Positions 17,099 through 24,092 of a stretch of DNA of 64,000 nt are shown here, piece after piece. This DNA is from Flavobacterium sp. SUN052 (GTDB lineage: Bacteria > Bacteroidota > Bacteroidia > Flavobacteriales > Flavobacteriaceae): the NCBI RefSeq assembly GCF_028867935.1, contig NZ_JAPQNS010000002.1, positions 372,001 through 436,000 on the forward strand. Reading direction: 5' to 3'. Positions within the stretch are counted from its first letter, which is position 1. Every line of letters begins with the position of its first letter. The notes below the pieces were generated by a model. The model ran no database searches, was not told the DNA's origin, and saw nothing but the letters and a program-made list of their open reading frames with translations. The position numbers were made by a program, and so were the translations under genes.

Positions 17099-17764
17099 AT
17101 GAAAGTTGTCATTGCCGAATCGTGGCAGCAACGGCTCCAGCCCGAATTTGATAAACCGTACTTTGTCAAACTAGCCGAATTCCTTCGCGAAGAATACAGC
17201 ACACAGCGCGTTTTCCCGCCGGGAAGATTAATCTTCAATGCCTTCGACAAGTGCAGCTTCGACGATACACGAGTCGTTATTTTGGGGCAAGACCCGTATC
17301 ATGGCGAAGGGCAGGCCAACGGTCTGGCTTTTTCTGTGGCCGACGGGGTTACCAAGCCACCCTCACTTGTCAATATTTTTAAAGAAATCCAGGACGATCT
17401 AGGCAAGCCCATCCCAAAGTCGGGCAATCTCGAACGGTGGGCCGAGCAGGGCGTTATGCTACTCAACTCTACGCTGACCGTACGGGCGGGGCAGGCCGGA
17501 TCGCACCAGAACAAAGGCTGGGAAACCTTCACTGATGCCGTTATTAAACTCATTTCGGAGGAGAAGCAGCACGTTGTATTCCTGCTCTGGGGGGCTTATG
17601 CACAAAAAAAAGGTGCCGTAATCGACACCAATAGACACCTCGTTCTGACCAGCAAACACCCTTCTCCGATGGCTGCCCAATGGGGTGGCTGGTTTGGCAA
17701 TAAACACTTCAGCCAGGCCAATGACTATTTAAAATCAAATGGGCTGGCTGAAGTAAATTGGTAA
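17099..17764 (+). CDS. ung: Uracil-DNA glycosylase
   Basis: Family 1 uracil-DNA glycosylase, 221 residues from ATG 17099 (MKVVIAESWQQRL). It removes uracil from DNA in base excision repair. The water-activating motif GQDPYHG has Asp65; the uracil-pocket and intercalation loop HPSPMAAQWGG carries the catalytic His187. An in-frame ATG at 16994 adds an unrelated leader and is rejected, since a near-promoter box TACTTTCG at 17040-17047 lies in between. Convergent with lepB. Confidence 0.95.
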   Translation: MKVVIAESWQQRLQPEFDKPYFVKLAEFLREEYSTQRVFPPGRLIFNAFDKCSFDDTRVVILGQDPYHGEGQANGLAFSVADGVTKPPSLVNIFKEIQDDLGKPIPKSGNLERWAEQGVMLLNSTLTVRAGQAGSHQNKGWETFTDAVIKLISEEKQHVVFLLWGAYAQKKGAVIDTNRHLVLTSKHPSPMAAQWGGWFGNKHFSQANDYLKSNGLAEVNW

Positions 17765-17840
17765 ATGGGTAATTGGGGTAGATAGGCAACTGGTTTAAAA
17801 ACCGTTTACCATTTACCCCAATTACCGAATTACCCATTTT
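17762..17840. repeat. GGTAATT/GGTAATTGGGGTA repeat hairpin (element F)
   Basis: ggtaattggggta (17768-17780) and taccccaattacc (17814-17826) are perfect inverse complements; a second inner pair (ggtttaaaaacc) sits in the loop. The element spans the gap between the convergent genes ung and lepB, overlapping both stop codons, and could act as a bidirectional terminator although it lacks a T run. Confidence 0.65.
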
Positions 17841-18993
17841 ACCGAATGATACTAAACAAACGTCCCCACCGGATTTTATTCCAGAATGATTCAGGATTGG
17901 GGTCAATGGACATCCAGACGAACACAGCCTTACCAACGATGTGGTCGGCGGGGACGAAGCCCCAGAAACGTGAGTCGTAGGAGTTATGACGGTTGTCGCC
18001 CATCATAAAGTAATAATCCTGCTTGAATGTGTACGACGTGATTGGTTGCCCATTAATCTTCACGCTGTTGGCCGTCAGTTCCACCTTGCCATTGTCTTCG
18101 TAGCGCTGGATAACAGGACCATAGAACGCAATGGTCTGCGGATTGAGCTGAATAGTCTGGCCTTCTTTAGGTACTTGCAACGGACCGAAGAAGTCACGGT
18201 TCCACTTTGTTTGATCACCACCGTACATGCCTAAAGCAACGCCCTGCTGATCAACCAGTTTAGTGACCGACTTTACGCCATCCACTGTTTTGAAACGTTC
18301 TGCCGTGGCGGCTGTAGCGGTGATCTTATAGCCAACAAAGACGTTCTGCTTGGTCGAGTCGTTGAACTGCTGCCAGGGCTGAAAATTATAGGTCGGCTGA
18401 TTTGGGTCGCGGTAGTCGTTTACCAGTCCAAACTTACGGAAGAACTTGTCTTCCCAGCTCTGGTCACTGGTGGCTATAATGTACTCATGCTCCGCTTCGG
18501 GTGGCGTTGCCATAGCTTTCCCGTTGATGAACACCTCCTGATTGCGGACTTCAACTGCGTCGCCCGGAATACCAATGCACCGCTTAATGTAGTTAGTACG
18601 GAGGTCGGGTGGGTAATTATCTTCAATGGGGTAGTTAAATACAACTACATCGCCGTTTTTCACGCTGGTAAAACCGGGTAGCCGGTACGATGGTAGCTGA
18701 ATCGCATCGCTGTACGACGGGATTTCCGTTCCCCAAATTTTCTGGTGCGTCAGGGGCACTTGTAAGGGGGTGCGTGGAGTGCGCGTGCCGTAATGCAGCT
18801 TGCTCACAAACAGGAAATCGCCTACTAACAGGCTGTTTTCCATCGACGGCGTAGGAATGGTAAAAGCCTCCATGAACAACCACCGAATGAGGGTAGCTGC
18901 CACAACGGCAAACAAAATGGAGTCGAACCACTCGCGGAGAGCCGACTTTCTTGGTTTTTCTTTCGTAGCGGGTTTTTGCTCCGTTATTGCCAT
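17839..18993 (-). CDS. lepB: Signal peptidase I
   Basis: Membrane-bound serine peptidase of 384 residues that removes signal peptides from exported proteins. One N-terminal membrane helix (SILFAVVAATLIRWLFM) precedes the catalytic Ser50 in PTPSMENSLL. The general base Lys137 is in NYIKRCIGIPGD, and the closing motif is FMMGDNRHNSYDSRFWG. An insert of over 100 residues between the Lys motif and the MGDNR box is typical of Bacteroidota enzymes. It lies downstream of dapB and the par genes on the same strand. Confidence 0.95.
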   Translation of the reverse strand: MAITEQKPATKEKPRKSALREWFDSILFAVVAATLIRWLFMEAFTIPTPSMENSLLVGDFLFVSKLHYGTRTPRTPLQVPLTHQKIWGTEIPSYSDAIQLPSYRLPGFTSVKNGDVVVFNYPIEDNYPPDLRTNYIKRCIGIPGDAVEVRNQEVFINGKAMATPPEAEHEYIIATSDQSWEDKFFRKFGLVNDYRDPNQPTYNFQPWQQFNDSTKQNVFVGYKITATAATAERFKTVDGVKSVTKLVDQQGVALGMYGGDQTKWNRDFFGPLQVPKEGQTIQLNPQTIAFYGPVIQRYEDNGKVELTANSVKINGQPITSYTFKQDYYFMMGDNRHNSYDSRFWGFVPADHIVGKAVFVWMSIDPNPESFWNKIRWGRLFSIIR

Positions 18994-19008
18994 TATTTAA
19001 AAAATTTG

Positions 19009-19075
19009 CAGTTGGCAGTAGCAGTAAGCAGTTGGCAAATTCGAAAGCCCAACTGCTTACTGCTACTGCCAACTG
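19009..19075. repeat. GCAGTTG/GCAGTAG repeat hairpin with a perfect 27-bp stem (element G)
   Basis: Positions 19009-19035 (starting cagttggcagtagcag) and 19049-19075 are exact inverse complements over 27 bp, with a 13-nt loop. It is the best-formed member of the intergenic family and sits between dapB and lepB, both transcribed leftward, so the mRNA would carry this hairpin. Confidence 0.8.
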
Positions 19076-19079
19076 GATA

Positions 19080-19805
19080 CTACATTGCTAGTAAATCATC
19101 CATTCCAAATACTCCCTCTTTGCCAACAATCCATTCAGCCGCAATCACGGCACCAAGCGCAAACCCCTGTCGACTGTGGGCTACGTGGCTAATCTCAATC
19201 CGATCCACATCCGACTCATACCGAACGGTGTGCGTACCGGGTACCGTTCCCTCCCGTACCGATTCGATCATTACAGCTTCATCAGCCTCGTCTACGCCTT
19301 CGGCTCGCTCCTGCCAGCGGGTTTTACCGGGCAGGTGGCTCATGAGCCCTTCGGCAAGCGTAATCGCTGTGCCGCTGGGTGAGTCTTTCTTTTCGGTATG
19401 GTGAATCTCCGTCATCGAAACATGATACGACGGGTATTGGTGCATAAACTGAGCCAGCGTTTTGTTCAGTTTAAAAAACAAATTAACGCCGATACTGTAG
19501 TTGGAGGCATAGAAAAAAGCGCCTTTACGATCCCGGCACAGTTGTTCAATTTCCGGGCGATAACTCAACCAGCCCGTTGTCCCACAAACTGCTGGCCAAC
19601 CGCGCTCCATACAGTAAGTCATGTTAGCGACCACCGAGTCGGGAGTGCTAAACTCGATCACGGCATCCACTGCGTCGCTAGCCAGTCGATCAAGTTCATG
19701 GCGGTTATTTACATCAATTCGACCCACGATCTGATGCCCCCGATCGAGCGCAATTTGCTCGATGGTGCGACCCATTTTCCCGTAGCCGAGTAAAAGAATA
19801 TTCAT
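19080..19805 (-). CDS. dapB: 4-hydroxy-tetrahydrodipicolinate reductase
   Basis: NAD(P)H-dependent reductase of lysine and meso-diaminopimelate synthesis, 241 residues. The dinucleotide motif LLGYGKMGRTIEQIA is at the N-terminus. The catalytic segment HHTEKKDSPSGTAITLAEG contains the family's His-His and Lys. Residues VEFSTPDSVVANM and CGTTGWLSY form the expected middle section. It belongs to the conserved Bacteroidota run parA-parB-DUF5683-dapB-lepB. Confidence 0.96.
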   Translation of the reverse strand: MNILLLGYGKMGRTIEQIALDRGHQIVGRIDVNNRHELDRLASDAVDAVIEFSTPDSVVANMTYCMERGWPAVCGTTGWLSYRPEIEQLCRDRKGAFFYASNYSIGVNLFFKLNKTLAQFMHQYPSYHVSMTEIHHTEKKDSPSGTAITLAEGLMSHLPGKTRWQERAEGVDEADEAVMIESVREGTVPGTHTVRYESDVDRIEISHVAHSRQGFALGAVIAAEWIVGKEGVFGMDDLLAM

Positions 19806-19875
19806 TCAATTTCGGATTTTAGATTTCGGATTTCGGATGTAAGACACGTAATTCATCCAATATCCAACGTCCAGT
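19805..19875. repeat. GGATTTC/GGATGTN repeat hairpin (element H)
   Basis: Left run cggattttagatttcggatt, right run ccaatatccaacgtccagt, imperfectly inverse. Same words as elements A, C and D. It fills the gap between the DUF5683 gene and dapB. Confidence 0.55.
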
Positions 19876-19876
19876 A

Positions 19877-20623
19877 TTATTTAAAACCAAATGTTAACCG
19901 CACTCCAGGCACTGAAGTTCCTCTGATGGTTGGGTGCATGTTTGGTTGTACGCGTAAAGTCAGGTCGTCGGAGAGATCAAAGGTTTTCAGGTGAGCAGCC
20001 ACGTTGGCTTCTACTGCATTGAGCGCCCAGATCGCTATAGTTATAATTACATTCAAGTCACGATAGCCCCGATAAATACTGGTAGCTCGTTTTAGTTGGG
20101 CTACCCCTAATATCTGATCCGATTTATTTCCACGAATATAAACTGTAGCCGTACCGTTCCCTGCTCCGTTGGTGGTGTCGTTATACGCAACCCGGTAGGC
20201 ATTCTCGTATTTCAGGTACTGCCGGTTGTTATCGATCAGGAAGTATACCGAAACGCCCAAGCCCGCGTAGACCAGTGGAATTTTCCAGTAATCACGATTG
20301 TAAAGCTGGCCTAAACCGGGTAGAATGATAGAGCGGATCGTGGCTTGCCGGGGGATGATTGTCCGACGCACGGCCTCCTGTTTCTTGGTCAGGGGCTTAG
20401 CACCGAGGCTATCAATGGTCGAAGTTTCGGTGGTCAGCACGGAACCGCCCACCCGGATACTGTCTGCCACCGGGGCCGAATTAACCGTGGGGCGCAGGGT
20501 ATCGCGAACGGCAGGAACAGTTTGCGCCAGAGCTAATTGCTCAGGCAGCCAACCACTCAACAGTACCAGTATCAGCAACGCCCTCACCCCTACCCCTCTC
20601 ATCAATGACTGTTTACGATGCAC
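19877..20623 (-). CDS. DUF5683 domain protein, membrane-associated
   Basis: 248 residues. A signal peptide or anchor (VGVRALLILVLLSGWLPEQL) is followed by a Thr/Ser/Val-rich linker and the conserved DUF5683 part: IPRQATIRSIILPGLGQLYN, DYWKIPLVYAGLGVSVYF, and an interior helix around VIITIAIWALNAVEANVAAH. The domain is Bacteroidota-specific and has no known function; its fixed place after parB suggests a link to cell envelope or segregation. The first ATG overlaps parB by 11 bp; an ATG at 20602 would avoid overlap and is equally possible. Confidence 0.82.
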   Translation of the reverse strand: MHRKQSLMRGVGVRALLILVLLSGWLPEQLALAQTVPAVRDTLRPTVNSAPVADSIRVGGSVLTTETSTIDSLGAKPLTKKQEAVRRTIIPRQATIRSIILPGLGQLYNRDYWKIPLVYAGLGVSVYFLIDNNRQYLKYENAYRVAYNDTTNGAGNGTATVYIRGNKSDQILGVAQLKRATSIYRGYRDLNVIITIAIWALNAVEANVAAHLKTFDLSDDLTLRVQPNMHPTIRGTSVPGVRLTFGFK

Positions 20624-21530
20624 TAGAATTCAGAACAAGGAGAATCTTATCCAACTCTTCCTGTGAAGTAAACGGAATTTTGATCTCGCCCCGGTGCTTT
20701 TCGTCTGCTTTGATGGACACTTTTGTACCAAACATCGACGACAACCGGAACTGCAAACTCCGAATCTCCTGCTTCGGCAGCGTTACCTTACGAACTGATG
20801 ACGAATCATCTTCATCGCCGAGGTTACGCACTGCCTCTTCTACCTTCCGTACCGACCAATCCTCGTCTACGATCTTCTTAAACAGTTTGATCTGCGTGTC
20901 TGGGTTGTCGATATTGATAATGGCGCGGGCGTGACCCATCGAAATTACATTATCACGGAGCGATGCCTGGATAATGGGGGGCAGTTTCAGCAACCGGATA
21001 TAGTTGTTTACCGTAGTTCGATTTTTACCAACGCGCTCACCCAGTTCTTCCTGTTTGAGGCTACACTCGGTGATAAGCCGCTGGTAGCTCAGGGCAATTT
21101 CCATCGAGTTCAGATTTTCACGCTGAATGTTCTCAATCAGCGCCATTTCCAGCATCTGCTGGTCGTTGGCCGTGCGAACATAAGCGGGAATATGCGTTAG
21201 TCCGGCAATTTTCGAAGCCTGTAAACGACGCTCCCCAGCAATCAGCTGGTACTGGTCTTTGCCTAGTTGCCGTACGGTAATGGGCTGAATGATTCCCTGC
21301 GTTCGTATCGAATCAGCCAGTTCATTAAGCGCTTCCTGATCGAAGCGAGTTCGTGGCTGAAACGGATTCGTTTCGATATGACCGAGACCAATCTCAGTCA
21401 TCGTGCTGATGGACTCAAATGGCGAAGGTTTTGGGTGTCGGCCTCCACCGTCGCTGTCGTGCAACAGCGCGCCCAACCCACGTCCCAGACCCGTCATTCG
21501 TTTCGGCGCTTTAGCGTTTGATGTATCCAT
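20613..21530 (-). CDS. parB: Chromosome-partitioning protein ParB
   Basis: 305 residues. The N-terminal CTP-binding domain shows the GERR box (YQLIAGERRLQASKIAGL) and the ENIQRENLN element. The helix-turn-helix that reads parS is seen as LGERVGKNRTTVNNYIRLL. The C-terminal dimerisation part is after about residue 240. ParB spreads from parS sites and loads SMC. It starts 11 bp after parA on the same strand. Confidence 0.96.
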   Translation of the reverse strand: MDTSNAKAPKRMTGLGRGLGALLHDSDGGGRHPKPSPFESISTMTEIGLGHIETNPFQPRTRFDQEALNELADSIRTQGIIQPITVRQLGKDQYQLIAGERRLQASKIAGLTHIPAYVRTANDQQMLEMALIENIQRENLNSMEIALSYQRLITECSLKQEELGERVGKNRTTVNNYIRLLKLPPIIQASLRDNVISMGHARAIINIDNPDTQIKLFKKIVDEDWSVRKVEEAVRNLGDEDDSSSVRKVTLPKQEIRSLQFRLSSMFGTKVSIKADEKHRGEIKIPFTSQEELDKILLVLNSSAS

Positions 21531-21541
21531 TGTTTTTCTTC

Positions 21542-22330
21542 TTACACGGCCATGTCCTGGGGCATGATACCGTTTTTGACTAAGATTTCGCGAGCCAGAT
21601 TCAGGTAACTGATCGCTCCTTTACTGTCGGCATCCTGAGCCAGTGCCGGTACGCCAAAACTGGGCGATTCGCTCAGGCGGATGTTACGCGGGATTATCGT
21701 GTTGAATACCATCGACGAAAAATGCGCCGTTACCTCACCCACTACCTGGTTCGATAACCGCACCCGTAAGTCGTACATAGTCAGCAAAATCCCCTCGATA
21801 GCCAGTTCGGTATTGAGCCGCGACTGGATGATCTTGATGGTGTTCAAAAGCTTACCCAATCCTTCGAGTGCAAAATATTCGCACTGCACCGGAATAATGA
21901 CCGAATCAGCAGCCGTAAGCGCATTGATGGTGATCAGACCCAGCGACGGCGAACAGTCTACCACTACAAAATCGTAGTCGTGGCGAATGTCTTCGAGGGC
22001 CTCTTTCATCCGTTCTTCACGGCTTTTGAGGTTAATCATTTCGATCTCTGCTCCCACCAGATCAATGTGTGAGGGCAGCAGATCAAGATTCGGGAAATCG
22101 GTCTGCAGAATAGCATCGCGCGTTCGAATATCCTCGATCATGCATTCGTAAATGCTGTATTCGATTTCCTTCGGGTTGTAACCCAACCCGGAGGTTGAGT
22201 TCGCCTGAGGATCGGCATCGACGATCAGGGTCCGGTATTCGAGAGCGGCCAGACTGGCAGCCAGGTTGATTGTCGTAGTTGTTTTTCCGACGCCACCTTT
22301 TTGGTTGGCGACAGCAATGACTTTGCCCAT
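21542..22330 (-). CDS. parA: Chromosome-partitioning ATPase ParA (Soj type)
   Basis: 262 residues, a single ATPase domain without an N-terminal DNA-binding extension, as in chromosomal Soj. The deviant Walker A is NQKGGVGKTTTTINLA near residues 8-23, Walker B-like VVVDCSPSLGL follows, and VPVQCEYFALEGL precedes the C-terminal switch. It forms DNA-bound dimers that move ParB-parS complexes. First gene of the par-DUF5683-dapB-lepB run. Confidence 0.96.
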   Translation of the reverse strand: MGKVIAVANQKGGVGKTTTTINLAASLAALEYRTLIVDADPQANSTSGLGYNPKEIEYSIYECMIEDIRTRDAILQTDFPNLDLLPSHIDLVGAEIEMINLKSREERMKEALEDIRHDYDFVVVDCSPSLGLITINALTAADSVIIPVQCEYFALEGLGKLLNTIKIIQSRLNTELAIEGILLTMYDLRVRLSNQVVGEVTAHFSSMVFNTIIPRNIRLSESPSFGVPALAQDADSKGAISYLNLAREILVKNGIMPQDMAV

Positions 22331-22385
22331 CGGTGTTGGTACGTTGCAGTGTCAAAGATGCCGGTTGGTTTCGGATATTCCAAGA

Positions 22386-22407
22386 TGTTCCACGAAAACG
22401 TTCCACA
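22386..22407. promoter_or_regulatory. parS-like half-sites upstream of parA
   Basis: tgttccacg (22386-22394) matches one arm of the ParB site consensus (TGTTCCACG/TGGAACA types); a second direct copy, cgttccaca, is at 22399-22407, 13 bp on. A true parS is an inverted 16-mer, which is not present, so this may be a degenerate or autoregulatory site. Confidence 0.3.
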
Positions 22408-22560
22408 ATTTTTCTTAAAAGGCTGGTAGCTTAGTTGTAGTGGTTCATCATAAATGAAAAATTTGTCATACATACTGAGAGTTCCTGACAATATCATTTC
22501 ATATATCTTGGCATTTACTAATACACAGAAAGTCAAAGTAAGTTCGACTACTTCAAACAA
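22408..22560. other. Non-coding gap upstream of parA
   Basis: Together with the parS-like sites and the terminator at 22561, this is the 307-bp space between parA and the Ig-like protein gene. AT-rich, no credible gene on either strand and no TAnnTTTG box found for parA. Confidence 0.4.
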
Positions 22561-22590
22561 AAACGCCCGGCTCAACATGGCCGGGCGTTT
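22561..22590 (-). terminator. Terminator of the Ig-like protein gene
   Basis: aaacgcccggc/gccgggcgttt gives a perfect 11-bp stem with an 8-nt loop. On the minus strand it is followed by a T-rich stretch (gtttttgtttg), 48 bp after the stop of the 22638-24062 gene. Confidence 0.85.
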
Positions 22591-22637
22591 GATTACCTTC
22601 CTCTTCTTATTCACTTACTATTCATTCGCTTTTGAAC

Positions 22638-24062
22638 TCAGTTCGCAATGGTGCCCGTCACCGTGCGCTGGCAACCATTATTTCCGCTGACCGTGATCGT
22701 ATACATCCCTGCTCGATCCAATGGAAAAATGCCCGTGGTGTTGCTCCGGGTCTGACGCACCTCGTAGCCGTTCAGACGGTCCAGCACCATTATCCACTCG
22801 TACAACACACCACCCGTTACCAGCAAAAGTGCCCCCTGCGTGAGCGTCTCTACCACGGGTGAGGGTTTCACTACCAGCGTAAAAGCCGTACTCGTGGCAC
22901 TCTGGCATCCACTCACCACCAGCACATAGCTCCCCTGATCACCTACCTGCGCATTGCTCAACACCAACGTCGGTCCCTGCTGAGCCGCCCCTAACGATTG
23001 GCCATCTTTGTACCATTGGTAAGCCGTTGCACCAACACCTACTGTACTTGACACCACCACTGGGTTACCCGAACAGACCGTCGAGCTACTACTGGCCAGG
23101 GTAGCCGTCACACTGCACAGGGTCAGTTGACTGCTCGCCGAGGCCGAACACAACCCCGACACACCCGTTACCGACAGTGTCGTAGTGCTGGAAAAGTTAC
23201 TAATAATCAACGGATTGCCCACAAAACCAGTACTCCATGTATAGCTGGCTGCTCCTGAGGCAGTGAGCGTCACACTGCCTCCTGGTGCCACCTTGAGCGA
23301 GGGATTGGTCGCAATGCTGACGGCAATAGGGCAGGTTACAATTACAAACGGACTTGTGATGCCCAAATTACTGAAATCTAGATTCGTTGCCACCAGATAC
23401 CGGGAGGCACCCGAGCTGTTTTGGTCTAACCGAATGTAAAATTCCTCACTCGTCGTGTTCGGCCCCCAGCTAATGGTATTTATCGTGCTCTGACTGGTAG
23501 CGGGGGTTATTTGGCCCGATAAATCGTTGGTGATGGCGGGCGGCAACGAGCTGTAGAGCTTGATAATGTATTCCTGACCTACCAAACCGCCGGTCATCGT
23601 AGCGGTTAGGCTTTGTCCCTCGCTGTACACGCCCGAAGCGGGCGAGAGCGTCAGCACCGGGGCCGCGATGATGGTTAGCTCGCCACTGGTGGTCACATCT
23701 GTACCACTCGTGGGCGGGTCGGCCACCCGGATCACCCGGCCTGCGCCTTCGGAGCCGGGCAGAAAACGCACCTCAAAGGCGGCTTCGGTCTGGTTGGCCT
23801 GCCACGTAACCGTGTTGGTTCCGGTTTGCGGGTTCACAATGGTCAGGGCTGTCATGGGTGTAGTGGCCATGGAGCTTTCCAGCCCCGTTAGGGTATAGGT
23901 GGTGCCGGGCGTACCGCGTGTGACCAATGCGGTCAGGCTTTGGTAGACCGAGTACGTACCCGACGATGCGGGGCTAATCTGTACGGAGAGCTGCGCCGTA
24001 GCGGCCGGGGGCAGTAGCAGGCACAAACCCAGCAGACAACCCAAAAAAATGGAAAATTTCAT
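22638..24062 (-). CDS. Secreted multi-domain protein with Ig-like C-terminal module
   Basis: 474 residues with a clean signal peptide (FLGCLLGLCLLLPPAATAQ). Two related beta-rich repeats begin SVQISPASSGTYSVYQSLTA and LTLSPASGVYSEGQSLTATM, about 120 residues apart. A third part has a typical Ig signature: YQWYKDGQSLGAAQQGP, then QVGDQGSYVLVVSG. The C-terminus (YEWIMVLDRLNGYEVRQTRS, ending GCQRTVTGTIAN) again resembles a PKD/Ig-type module. No type IX sorting domain is visible. Cell-surface or secreted adhesion role is inference. It lies 30 bp after the LamG gene. Confidence 0.72.
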   Translation of the reverse strand: MKFSIFLGCLLGLCLLLPPAATAQLSVQISPASSGTYSVYQSLTALVTRGTPGTTYTLTGLESSMATTPMTALTIVNPQTGTNTVTWQANQTEAAFEVRFLPGSEGAGRVIRVADPPTSGTDVTTSGELTIIAAPVLTLSPASGVYSEGQSLTATMTGGLVGQEYIIKLYSSLPPAITNDLSGQITPATSQSTINTISWGPNTTSEEFYIRLDQNSSGASRYLVATNLDFSNLGITSPFVIVTCPIAVSIATNPSLKVAPGGSVTLTASGAASYTWSTGFVGNPLIISNFSSTTTLSVTGVSGLCSASASSQLTLCSVTATLASSSSTVCSGNPVVVSSTVGVGATAYQWYKDGQSLGAAQQGPTLVLSNAQVGDQGSYVLVVSGCQSATSTAFTLVVKPSPVVETLTQGALLLVTGGVLYEWIMVLDRLNGYEVRQTRSNTTGIFPLDRAGMYTITVSGNNGCQRTVTGTIAN

Positions 24063-24092
24063 GGTTCTATCGTTTAGCGAAGTGAATGAGGG

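Noticed and set aside
22386..22407. Calling a true parS site
   Set aside because: The two half-sites are in direct order; the 16-bp palindrome of a ParB site is absent.
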